64,000 nt of DNA from Tetramitus jugosus (Eukaryota; Heterolobosea; Eutetramitea; Acrasida; Vahlkampfiidae). The stretch covers positions 186,001 to 250,000 of the forward strand of contig OW569374.1 in NCBI GenBank assembly GCA_937625935.1, written 5' to 3'. Below the pieces are notes generated by a model. That model did not search any database. It was not told the DNA's origin and saw only the letters and a list, made by a program, of their open reading frames with translations. Of the stretch, positions 28,815 through 39,859 are shown piece after piece. Each line of letters opens with the position of its first letter. Position 1 is the first letter of the stretch. Position numbers and translations under genes: made by a program.

Positions 28815-31493
28815 TTAGATTCCACCCGTTTCTGGAACTTTTTTGCTGCTTCTTCGCGGCTTTTTGTGTTTTGGGGCACTGGGGGAGAGGATGGGCAGTT
28901 GTTGATCCATTCGACGCTGTATCTCTTTGCGTGATGCACTCGATAGCTTCGGCAGTCGAAACACATTGATGATTTTCATGTTTGGAGCCAGAGACAACAA
29001 CTTTTGGATTGTTGAGTCAGTGAGCTTTGTTCTCCTCAAATCGGTCATCCTGAGCTTAGTGAATGGTTGGCTCTGTCCAAATTCTATTGCACGTAGCGAT
29101 GAATCATTGGCAATCAACGATACCAAATTATCCAAGTTCTCCAATTGAATCTCCTGTAGGTGTGGGCAGTTTTGTACCTGAATTGTCGTTAGACGAGGTT
29201 TGTTCACGAAACTTATTGTTCGTTCATTGTAATTCGTTAGGTGTATGGATTCTAGCAAGGTGGCGTTCCGTAAAACATGGGCAATAGAGTCATTCCCATC
29301 ATGCCATGTTGGTGGGTTAACAATATCCAATTGTTCAAGTTGCGAGAAGTCGACAGATGTCCATGTGCTCATATCTGAAGATACAATGGGAGATAAATCC
29401 ATCTTTCGAAGAGACACTGGAGTCAAAAACCCTATCGTTGAAAGAGAACAAAGCTTCACTGTCAATTCTTTCAGCTCTGGAGCCCATATTCTTACTTCAG
29501 ATAAATGATTCACGGAGAGAGAAGAGAGATTAGGACACTTAATGTAAACTGGAAAGGTAACGGAGGAGGGGCCAACAGATAATTCAGAAAGAACAACGTG
29601 TTCAATACGAATTTGTGGCACACCCTTAGGCACTATTTCCAAATCTAGTTTTCGAATCATCGTGCAGTCGCGAAGCCAATGACAAAATTGAGTCCATTTG
29701 AGAAGAGTCAGAGGATTGATAGCTCGAGCAGAGAGTTCCAATTCTTCAATTCCATGGCGCAATTTCTGTGTCACAAAGTCCCACATACACACTGATCTAT
29801 TATCTGTTTGGGTAATATTAACTCTTTTCACGTGATCGAATAATTGATGCTCAGAGTTCGATAACACTTGTATATTTGAGAGATTGTCAATCCTGACAGA
29901 GCTCAGAACAGTGAAATCGGTACTACGGGTTATATCTATAATTGACAGGGCCAAGCATTCACTGATAACAAGTTCGTGTAAATGAGCCTCATTTTCAAAG
30001 CTAATCTGCTTCAACGAACGAAGGCCATGTATATAAAGATGACCAATCTTTGAGGCATCAAGTCGAATTTCTTCTGTCCAAAAGAGTTTGCTGATATGAA
30101 CATGATTGATGAAGCGAGATCTGCGTATGATATCTTCGATTTGGGAGTGACTCATAAAAGAGTGATATGTCTTAAAGACTGATAGATATTGGAAATATGA
30201 CTCCTCTGAGTAGACAAAGGACGATACGCTATTAGATATGAACTCTCGTATTTCGTTACCAATATGAACTTGGGCGCTCACATCACGAGCGGTTAGATTG
30301 ATATGCTTGAGTGATTGGCAATTGATAACCACACTGATATTCGCTGAATCAATATGTAAATACAGATTTTCCAACTTATTGCTAGTTATTGTCAATCTAC
30401 TCTTTGGTTCAACTCCTGTCAACTTGATACTCATCCTGAGCGATGTCAATTGAGCAAACTTGTCACACAATTTATCAAACTCGACTTTCGATAGTTGTAT
30501 CCGATCGATGCGGAGATTCGTTAACATATTGAAATTCGACATGATTGGAGCGTCAGCTAAAAACAAATTGGACAGTCCTTCATAGTTTGTTCCGATTAGT
30601 CTCACACTTGATATTTGCGGCTGTGTTTCCTTCAACGACTCTAATAGTGAAAGTGGGACTAGTTGACTCGCACTTGTTTCATCATACAAGTGAATCAATT
30701 CAAAACTCTCAAGCTTATTCTGTTGATTTGCTAGAAAACGAGAAATGCTGGGCTGAAGAGCGACCATGACAGAGTTGATTTCAGTTGCCCCTCGCGTTGA
30801 TCCTTCACTGTCGACAGATAAACAGAAATGTTTCAACTTTTCAATATTCCCCAGTACGTTCATAATGCTTTCAAAGTGCTTGTACTGATCCGATTGAATA
30901 GAAATGTTCAAGTGTTGCACACTTACAAACAACTCCTTGAAAAATTTTAAATTTCTGGAAACGACGACTGCTGATTGAACATTGATTAGATTCCATTCCA
31001 CATATCTCACAAAACTGAACAATTTTTGCCTATATTCACTCGTGTCCAGACCGAGGTTAATCGCCCAAGTCTGCATCTCATTCAATCCATCAAAACTACT
31101 ACTGTTCTTCCTGCTCTGACATCGAAAGTTTTTCTTTCTAGAGTTGCGAGTGAGTGAAGAAGTGTCTCTCTCCATCAAGGCGTGACTCTCTTTAAGGGGA
31201 CTGGTATTGGCAGTGTAGTTTGATTGAGTTCTTGCGGGACCAATGATCACAGAGAACTGAACAAATAGCTCCCAAAACATGTCGTTGCCAATTACGTCGA
31301 ATCTCCATTGATTGCACACTTGCGAGCATGCCAAAATTTCATTCAATGATAAGTAACTGAATGTGATCATGAGAATATCGGTGGGTATATGGTGTGATGA
31401 TTGATGTGGTGAGATCGCATCAATCTCTTGAACGTCATCATCATCATCGCTCTCAATTTCAATAATTGTACTTTCGGTTCTTTGTCGCTTCAT
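28815..31493 (-). CDS. F-box leucine-rich-repeat-like protein
   Basis: Intronless, 892 aa from the first in-frame ATG; the open frame extends 14 codons further upstream only to a GTG. Near the N-terminus is an acidic patch (EIESDDDDDVQEID), then an F-box at about 35-80: IPTDILMITFSYLSLNEIL, then CSQVCNQW. The remaining 750 residues are irregular leucine-rich repeats (patterns such as LNISIQS, LRIDRIQLSK, IEELELSARA). F-box/LRR proteins recruit substrates to SCF ubiquitin ligases through SKP1. The target is unknown. It lies 51 bp after the RING gene on the same strand. Confidence 0.8.
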   Translation of the reverse strand: MKRQRTESTIIEIESDDDDDVQEIDAISPHQSSHHIPTDILMITFSYLSLNEILACSQVCNQWRFDVIGNDMFWELFVQFSVIIGPARTQSNYTANTSPLKESHALMERDTSSLTRNSRKKNFRCQSRKNSSSFDGLNEMQTWAINLGLDTSEYRQKLFSFVRYVEWNLINVQSAVVVSRNLKFFKELFVSVQHLNISIQSDQYKHFESIMNVLGNIEKLKHFCLSVDSEGSTRGATEINSVMVALQPSISRFLANQQNKLESFELIHLYDETSASQLVPLSLLESLKETQPQISSVRLIGTNYEGLSNLFLADAPIMSNFNMLTNLRIDRIQLSKVEFDKLCDKFAQLTSLRMSIKLTGVEPKSRLTITSNKLENLYLHIDSANISVVINCQSLKHINLTARDVSAQVHIGNEIREFISNSVSSFVYSEESYFQYLSVFKTYHSFMSHSQIEDIIRRSRFINHVHISKLFWTEEIRLDASKIGHLYIHGLRSLKQISFENEAHLHELVISECLALSIIDITRSTDFTVLSSVRIDNLSNIQVLSNSEHQLFDHVKRVNITQTDNRSVCMWDFVTQKLRHGIEELELSARAINPLTLLKWTQFCHWLRDCTMIRKLDLEIVPKGVPQIRIEHVVLSELSVGPSSVTFPVYIKCPNLSSLSVNHLSEVRIWAPELKELTVKLCSLSTIGFLTPVSLRKMDLSPIVSSDMSTWTSVDFSQLEQLDIVNPPTWHDGNDSIAHVLRNATLLESIHLTNYNERTISFVNKPRLTTIQVQNCPHLQEIQLENLDNLVSLIANDSSLRAIEFGQSQPFTKLRMTDLRRTKLTDSTIQKLLSLAPNMKIINVFRLPKLSSASRKEIQRRMDQQLPILSPSAPKHKKPRRSSKKVPETGGI

Positions 31494-31543
31494 GTTTTTT
31501 GTTTGAAGAGCTTGCGTTTTTTGTATGCAACACACTCGGACAT

Positions 31544-32791
31544 TTATTTCGACTTGCTCGAAGGACGACTGAACTTTGAGAATAGGTCTCCTTTCTCAGA
31601 GAATGATGGAGATTGGGTTTGGGATAACTTTGCTGGCGATTGGGAGCTTGATAACGAAGTTTGTTGAGACGATACGATTGGGGGAGTCGTCGCTCTGAGA
31701 ATGGGAGACACTTTTGGAGCGCCGGAGCGAGGAGATGCTGAAGGGGAGGCCACAGTCCTTCCAGACAGAGATCTTTGGTTATTTGGTGTTGTTGGAGTCA
31801 TTCTCGATATCTTTCCCCCACTGAGCGGTGGACCTTGTTTGCTCATGGGTGTTCGAGCAATGATGGAACGAACATTCTTGACAGGATCAGGAGTACCAGG
31901 TGTTAGTTGACTAGGTTTTCGAAGTGGAGTGTTAAACGAAAGAAGTTTTCGTCCAATGAGTGAGGGAGAAGGCAATGGAGATCGTGGAGGTGGGAGCTTC
32001 TCGTGAGACATCTTGTTCTTGGGGTCACCTGAGCCAGATGGAGTGGGTCTATTGAAGGAGAACTTTGGTGGGACATTGGAAGATTCAAGAATAGATGATT
32101 TTAGAGCTTGTTGCATTCTCGAAGGCTTTTGTATGGGGGAAGCACTCATGGATCCAAGGAGGTTGAATTCTCTGGAGCTTGATGCTCTTGTGTCTTCTAC
32201 AACTCTTAGGTTTTCATTGGGATAGTGATTCAATTGTCTTTTCAAGTTTTCACACTCTGACTTTAGAGCTGAAATTTGGTTTCTTTGATCATTAATTACA
32301 TGCTGCGAAGATTGTTCTTGTTGTTGAATTTGACTCAGTTGGGATACAAGATGACTCCTTTCCTTCTTCAGTATCCTTATGAGAGACTCATAGTGACCCA
32401 TTTGAAACTCAATAATCTGAGAGGCAGAATCTAGGATATCGTTGGATTGAGAAACAACAAACTTTCTCACAGTGGGAGGCAAACCTTGGCCCTGAATACA
32501 AAAAATCGGTTAACAATCCGTTAGTTGAACAAGATATGTCACGTCTGATTCACTTACCCCGTCACCCAAAACAACAGCATCTACCTCCTTTTGACAAATG
32601 GGACAGAAAATGGTGGTTCGATTTGCCTCTCCTTTGTTGAATGAACGATTCAGAAAGTCAAACGAATTGTTCTTGTTGTTATTACAGCATGAATGGCACA
32701 TGAAATGCCCACATGACAGAAAAAAACTTTTAGGGGTGACATCATTACAGCATGCGTTGCACTGAGGGAAAAAGTGAGAGCTTTTTGACAT
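31544..32791 (-). CDS. Zip3/RNF212/HEI10-like RING protein (meiotic crossover E3 candidate)
   Basis: Exons 32791-32558 and 32491-31544, joined by a 66-nt phase-0 intron (GTAAGT, TTCAG), give 393 aa. The N-terminus is the RING: QCNACCNDV, then FFLSCGHFMCHSCC and, after an Asn/Lys-rich loop, FCPICQKEVDAVVLGDG. Next comes a hydrophobic link (LPPTVRKFV) and a coiled coil (IIEFQMGHYESLIRIL, then KKERSHLVSQL), followed by a Ser/Pro-rich basic tail. N-terminal RING, short link, coiled coil and disordered Ser-rich tail is the layout of RNF212, Zip3, ZHP-3 and HEI10, SUMO/ubiquitin ligases marking crossover sites in meiosis. An in-frame upstream ATG at 32869 would add 26 residues. A CTTG-free RING of another class cannot be excluded. 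Confidence 0.72.
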
Positions 32792-32944
32792 GGATGTATT
32801 ATTTGTTTGTTGTAGTCGAGCAACCAACCACCGGAGAAAAAAAAAGCGGCAACGCGTGGCGGACATCATCTGTCGAAGGGATATCGGGGATTCTGAATTC
32901 GAGAGAAAAGCAGCAAAATACTAAAACAGATAGGCATCACCACC

Positions 32945-35900
32945 ATGAGCAATGCCTCGACGACTCCATTAACAAACGAACAAGCTGCCAAGTTGCTAGC
33001 TACATATGTCGACCAATACAGTGCTCAATTGTGTGATGGAAGAAGAACATTTACGTTGAACACATCCACACTGCGGTACATCAATGCCCGAATCAGAGAA
33101 TGGAAGAGAAGCTTGGAGAATGAAAAGAATCGTGTGTGATCCTCAATTATCATTCCATCTCACTCACAAATTTTTGTTGACTGCAAATTGGCTCACACCC
33201 CATTCTGTCTGTCATGTTGTTCTTTTTGTTTTGTTCGTTGTTTATAGAGCCAAGCAAGGCAGGTTTCGGTTCATGGTTGTGGAGTGCACTGTCACCAACG
33301 AGCAATAACTCTGATTCCAATCTTGCTTCAGACAATCAACTCGCTCCACTTGATTGTGAAGTGCTGGAGGAATTTTTCAATATTGTGCCAACAGTTAGAA
33401 TTCAGAGTAATAGACAAGCAGCCGAGATTGATTTATCCATGTTTTACAAATTATCAACATTGGAGGTTTGTCATCATTTCGGTCACTTGAACATGTTCAA
33501 CTCATATGCTCATATTCATTTTCATTGTGTTATTTTTGTAGTTGTCGAATTGCAGTATTGTATTTGCGAAGGGCTGTCATCAAGTAACGACTCTGCACTG
33601 CATTGAGTCACAAGTTGCCAATTTAAATATGTTTTATAAGACGAATAATTCTGATATGCTCATGCAGGAGGAATCAGAAGAAGATCGAGAAGCACTCGCG
33701 AACAGCGAATATGTGGACCCTGTTGAAAATCAGATGGACCAGCATCATATCAGTAGATCCACATCAGATGTTGTGAAGGGTCAATTGAAGCACCTAATTA
33801 TTTCATTCGTGGAGGATTTTGATTCTCAACCATTTATTTTTGAACGATGGAATCGAGAGCATTTACGAATGAATAACTTAATGTTGGAATATTTGGAGAG
33901 CTTGACAATACAGAAACTGTCCCCGACACCACAGTGGTTCAACATAGCGAATAGAACATCTATGCAGTTACCGCCTATTGTAAAATCGCCGATTAATGTG
34001 TTGTATCCGAGTATTTGGAAAAATTTGACAAAGTTGATTTGTATAGATTGTGGATTTACTTTTATTGTCGAAAATCCGGTGATGAGTGCAAATAGCGAAG
34101 TTGTTTACAAACATGGATTACAATATGCACCAAATTTGAAAGAAGTTGTATTTTCCTCTAATCAGATTAGCTCTATTCTCGAGGATCCATTTAACTCTGT
34201 GGGTCATTTCGACACAGACGGATTGGCACTCAGTGTTCAAACACTAGATTTGTCACATAATCTACTTCAATCAAAAATTGGAAGTTTTCACTACTTCGAT
34301 CGATTATTTATCAATATTAGAAGCCTCAACTTATCCAACAACAAGCTAACTCAAATAATGGACATTTGCCATCTCAGCATGCTTGAATCAATCAACTTGT
34401 CACATAATAATTTATCTGATTGGTCTGATGTTGAAAGTTTACAGCAGCTGTCTGAGCTACAGGAGCTGTGGTTAGAAGGAAACTTAGGTCTACAGGCAAA
34501 TTCAAACTATAGAGAGTATGCTTGTGGATTCTTCAGCCATCTGACAAAGGTATGATATGATTATTATGTTTTGTACACTTTCTTCATTTTGATGGTATAT
34601 TCATTCTTTTTGTTTAGTTGATGTTTGATGGTAAACTGGCTACCAAGTGGGAGTTAAATTATCATGAGAATGCCTACGGTCAAAAACGAAAATCAGGAGA
34701 GCTCTCTCGTTTGGCAGCTAGTCTTTCCTCTTCCTCCGATGACGAATCTATACTCTTAAATACTCCCGGCACTTTTGCTATTGTTTCTAGAGAAGATGGA
34801 ACTGCATTGGCGCATACAGATTTTAATACCAATCCCCAGAGGAAACCATCAACAATCAAGAAGGAAAAAAGAAAAGAAAAGAAGAAGGACAAGAAAAAAA
34901 AGAAGCGAACGGTTGAGTCAATGCCAATTGTTCTCTCAAAGACAGTCAACAATGAGATACCTCAACTATCGAGTGAATCCGCAACTCTTGAGAAAACAAA
35001 TGTACCTTTTGAACCAAATGACAAGGACCAAAACCGAATTAGACCTGCAATACAACAACGATTGGAGATGTTGAAGAAGGATGGTGGAGATCAATGGTTA
35101 CTTATTCTTAACGAGTTCATGGCGGATGCTTCTAAGAAGGTGACTCTTGAACCTACACCATCGAACCCCGTCATGATCAATAATAGCCAACCAAAAGAAG
35201 AAGCCAATTCGAGTTTATCAAAGTCACGAGAGAGAGCAATTAGTAGTTCCCTTTCTCATTCTCCACCTGTTCGGAAGGTTGAAAGAGAGTACGAAGAAAA
35301 GAGGACAGAACGATTGGTTAAGAAACAGGCCGAAGATGAAGCGCTCGAAAAGCTTATCAACGATTATGCAGAAGACTCTGAGGATGATGTTAATACTGTT
35401 GACTCAACGAAATCATTATCGAATTCGTTTAAGCACGAGCGGTATGGTTCTCTATCGGAACGACGAGGCTCTCTTAAAGTAAAAACAGAACCAAGCAGTA
35501 GTCCTGTATCCAGTAGTTCTCCGCATGACACCATCATAAACTCAGGAGAGACTATTGAAGAGGAGAAGAATCAACAAGTTACCAACGAAGATCATAGAGA
35601 GATAACTGATAATAATGAGACCAATGAACTCAAGATAGTTCCTACATCAACTCCTCTCGATTTTCAGACAGAAGAGGCCTCCTATATTGAGGAAACTCAG
35701 TTTACTATCGATGATATTCTTAATGAAGCAAGTGACAGTGACACAGATAGTGATGATTTTGAATCATATGATTCTTGTGATGAAAATGTTGAAGTAATTG
35801 ATGATGATATTTTGGCTCAGAATAACTCGATCGGTCAGAAAGAGAAGAGCAAGGAAATCAATCATGATAGGGTTTTTGAGCCAGTTATATTTCCTGTGCC

Positions 35901-38052
35901 ATTCAATCATACGAACAAACTTAGTAACGTATATGGAACTGATGAATACTCCAGCTTTTTCATCAACGACACCATGTCTGTATTTCGTTGTGATGATGCT
36001 GATAGTATCATAAAAGCTCGTGGCACTCACTTCTTCCGTCTCACCAACTATATTATAACGTCGAAATATAGAAACTGGTCTTGGTTAGTTCTTGATGAAC
36101 GATCAGTTGCGAAGGATTATTGGCGTACATTACATTGTATCGAAATAGGTACGGAGAGAGAGGACACTGTTTTGTTTCCTGAAATATTAGTGAGTGAAGA
36201 GGGAAACGCATCATTTGCACATCCAGAGAGATTTATGGACCTCATAACGGATCCTCTCTTTGTAGAAAACATTGTTTATAGAGTGACTTGTACTGAAGTT
36301 ACGAATCTTGCCCTGATAGCCACATCTTTCCCAACAATTGTAATGGATTATGTTCACAAGAACAGAACTCAACTCTCGCTGGAACACATAACGGACAATT
36401 TGAACGCAATATTTAAACAACAATTTGAGTTAAAGAAGAATATCACGGAATCAGTTGCTACACTTTCATCAGAAAGTGTTTCTGATATTATCTCTAAAAA
36501 TGAAGTTTTCTTCAAGACAACAGTTGAAAAGCAGGAGAAATCACAATTGAAAAAGGCGAAAATGGAGTACGCATCTGAAATATTGAAGAATCTTCCCTCC
36601 AGCATCAAACCATTGTATCGAACTGTGATCAGCGAAATGCAGACTAAAACTATTAATTTATTCGATTTAGATGCTAGAATGAGAGTAGGCTTAAATCCAT
36701 TGCCTATTTTACAGGACCACTGGGCACTGCAGTGCAGCTTAAATATTTTCCATGGAGATCCCAATGTCGACAACGAGGAAGTGTTTCTTCACGCACTTTA
36801 CTCGAATTATATTTTAAAAGAGAGCGATCTTGATTACGCCACATCGAGCTACATTGATAACAAGAAACTACAGGCATCCAAGAAAGCTTTGATAGGATCA
36901 CCAGGAGAGGAGATCAGTGCTGTAATTATTTTGTCAAATATGCACTTGTATATTCTCCTGGATACCAACATCAAAGAACACCCGCAACAAGGGCAATTTA
37001 TTGTTCTTGGTAAGTTTAATGTCCTCCTGCTACAACAATTACATACAGGATACAACAATCAACTCTTGCAGCTCGATTTTAGTGATCCAGATAGCGGAAG
37101 GTCCATGTCATATTTGTTACTGACTCGATGCCCTGACGCAACGAATCAATTGATCAAGTATATTATGCACTCTTGCACAGTTTGTTTTAGAGTATTTAAA
37201 CAGAGAAGCTATGAGTTTTTCAAGAGACTGCGGATTCATAATTATGATGTAGAATATGTGGAATTGTTAACCTCATTTTTAAAAAAGAATGTGAGAGTAG
37301 TTGATGGCAGCCAAGGTCTAAAACAACATTCAGACCCACTACATTTGAGAGCCTGTTTTCAGGGACACATTTCAGCGCATGATGATATCGAGCGTTCAAG
37401 TTTGCCATATTGTGCAAGTTTGAAGAGCATCTCTCCGTATGTTTATCCTGCATCTGCTTATGGATGTGGGAAGCTGTTTGCTCCTATCACCTTGTGTATC
37501 ACGTCAGAGTTCCTGGTTTTGTTTGAAGAGAATTTTGCCGTGTGGCCCATGGCTCTTCTCAACCAGAAATCCAATCATTTCCTTATGAAAAGAGAAGTAG
37601 CTAAATTGAGTAATATTCAGCGCATTGACAAGTATAGTCAGAACGTGATATGTATCCTGTTTGAGGTCAAAGATAATATGAAAATTGTGGATGGAAATAG
37701 AAGGTGGGTGTTCAATTTCTCTGATAAGGATACATGCGATGTGTGCGTGCGTACAATATGCGACACTTGGAAACAACTATTCCACATAGATCTCGAAGTA
37801 GTGACAACAACAAGAGGCGCCAGATCTGTCGAATCAGCCAAAATACAAACTGGAACAAGTTTGGATGCCAACAAGGGTGGTCTGTTTAACTTATTCAAAG
37901 GCAAGAAGAAGGCAACCGCGAATGAGAACCCCACAATGTCCACTTCGCCTGAAGTCCCTAACTCAACAAAGGTCAATTTGGATGATGAAGAAACCATTAG
38001 ACGTATCCAGGCACGAAGAAGAGCTCGGAGAGGTTCAGGTTACAATGCATAA
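32945..38052 (+). CDS. STK11IP/LIP1-like LRR protein with PH-like C-terminus
   Basis: Four exons, 32945-33131, 33248-33465, 33542-34549 and 34618-38052, give 1615 aa. The introns are 116, 76 and 68 nt, and all splice phases agree. Residues 1-135 resemble the LIP1 N-terminal domain (AAKLLATYVDQY, then LDCEVLEEFFNIVP). About 136-470 are leucine-rich repeats (LTKLICIDCGF, VQTLDLSHNLL, IRSLNLSNNKLT, LESINLSHNNLS), closing with LQELWLEGN and a DGK cap as in STK11IP. Then come basic (KKDKKKKKRT) and acidic disordered stretches and a long C-terminal region with a PH-like segment (AVIILSNMHLYILLDTN). STK11IP binds the kinase LKB1 and endolysosomal membranes. Function here is inferred by layout. Confidence 0.75.
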
Positions 38053-38209
38053 TTTTTGGTGCTCCTGAAATAAATCGATACGTCCGACACTCCATGATCA
38101 GCAAATAAGTTAGTTTTATATGGAATGTGAATTTATGATGTCCACTCCGTGAGAAGCTTTCGTGTTCTCGACTGTCCACCAAAGTGCGTGGGTGTGAAAG
38201 GCACAAGAA

Positions 38210-39212
38210 CTAATCGCTCTTTCCCTTTGTAGCAGCACCATTTGTTGTTCGAGGTGAACTGTCTCCAAAGTACTTCTTGAAGAAGAATTGAAGAAACAGA
38301 ATCAAATAGGTTCCATACATGATGGAAACACCAATCATCATTGTAACTGGAGCCTTGCATTGACAGTTGCCTCTAGCAAAGAAGACATAGGCCCAAAGTG
38401 CATTTGCGATCACTCCAAAAATCATTTGTGCGATTTGACACATGGTCAACAGCTTGTTCCAGTTTGGTCTGTATCCAAATTCCTGTGAGTGTCAAAAGGG
38501 CAATGGATCATCACACGCCCATGTGTGTTAATCACTTACTTCAAGGGACAGAACAGATAACATCTCAACAAACAAACAACCAAACAAACAGACAGACAGA
38601 CAGACAATAGGAACACATGTGAAATCAAGTCACACTTACAGTCAAAAAGTAGTAAAAGTACATGATGGTATGAATGGCAGCATTGATGCAAATAAACACA
38701 TAACCAACAGTGTAATGATAATACTCGGCATACCAACTGGCCAACAAGACAGTTGCATGATGATACCAGTGAAGGAAAGGAACAGGCCTCGAAGGCTTCT
38801 TCACAATCAAGAAGAACGTGTCCAACAACTCCATAAATTTGCTCCAAATGAAAATATGGACCCAGAACAGTTGAGTAGAACGCTTAAACATCATGTCAGC
38901 CGAGTCACAGATACTACCTTCGATGAAACCCTTGTCCCTGATGATGATCACATAGGGAAAGATGATACCACTCACCATGAACAAGCTCAAGACTGAAAGG
39001 AACAAATTCCATGCAGCCATCACATATTTCAATGGAGTGGCATACTTTTCAGGATTCACCTTGGCCAATAGTTTTGGTAACAAGTGAACCATGCACAAAT
39101 AGAGACCAACAGTCGTAAAGGGTACGACATGAGTATAATGATTGAGAAAGTATGCTTCACTTGGGTCAAAAGCAAATGTTTCTTCATATTTGGCAAGTAA
39201 TACCTCTAGCAT
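38210..39212 (-). CDS. ELO family very-long-chain fatty acid elongase
   Basis: Two exons, 39212-38640 and 38482-38210, give 281 aa. The 157-nt intron is phase 0. ELO proteins condense malonyl-CoA with acyl-CoA in the ER membrane. Seen: about seven hydrophobic segments, KFMELLDTFFLIVKK, the catalytic histidine box HWYHHAT near residue 148, and MYFYYFLTEFGYRPNWNK across the splice junction, the usual YY..xxxGxxxxW element. The last five residues are KGKSD, a KxKxx ER-retrieval signal. It is convergent with the STK11IP-like gene (157 bp between stops). Chain-length preference cannot be read. Confidence 0.92.
38567..38606. repeat. Simple repeat (AAAC)n/(GACA)n in elongase intron
   Basis: Tandem AAC/AAAC units run into five GACA units inside the elongase intron. 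It is unstable-looking low-complexity sequence with no other feature. Confidence 0.8.
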
Positions 39213-39859
39213 TTTTGTGCGTGTGTGATAATGACCAGGTAGGACGTCTGTTTTGCTGATTACGAGTTGTTGCTCCGCGCTTTTATTTCTTTTGTGTGAA
39301 GCAAGCCCCCTCCGGGTACAGTCGGCAACAATTCACCGGTGCAACCTTCGAATGATTTCTATGCTTCATCGAGTTGCAGGAATAAGGTTGGTTGTTAAAA
39401 AGGAAGGAGAAGCGATGCGGTCTTAGCTGTTCAATGAAATTCCCGGACCACACACGAACTGGCATAAATTTCTTCTTTGAAGAATAAGTGAGCTGCCAGA
39501 AAACGATCATTCAAACAGTTACAGTTTACAGACGTTCAATGAACACATCAGAACCCAAGAGAAGAGCAAAGCATTTTTCGCGTCCCATGCAAGACAAAAG
39601 ATCCGATGCAAAAATGAATCATACTCGAGCCAATGTTCGAAAATACCCTAAATCAAAGGACCAAAACAACCGCCAAGGCTTGTCATCTCCTCCTCCAGAA
39701 GAAGAACTTTTTATAAGTACCTGTTACCCGCACCTCTTCAAACACCAAAGAGCAATCAACTAAACACAACAAAATAACAACAACAACAAAACACACTTCT
39801 TCATTTGGTGGTGCTCTCTGATTTAGCTTTTCGCTTGCAAAAACAACAGCAATACAAGA
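39213..39859. other. Divergent intergenic region between elongase and permease genes
   Basis: 647 bp, the longest spacer here. An ATG-initiated frame at 39539-39763 (75 codons, Lys/Arg/Asn-rich) has no recognisable domain and I do not call it a gene. A stem-loop can form at 39340-39378 (TGCAAC...GTTGCA with inner TCGA pairs). The last 100 bases are A/C-rich leader-like sequence. Confidence 0.4.

Noticed and set aside
39539-39763. 75-codon ATG frame upstream of the FtsX permease
   Set aside because: Lys/Arg/Asn-rich with no domain, lies in a divergent promoter region, and no phase-matched splice into the permease was found.
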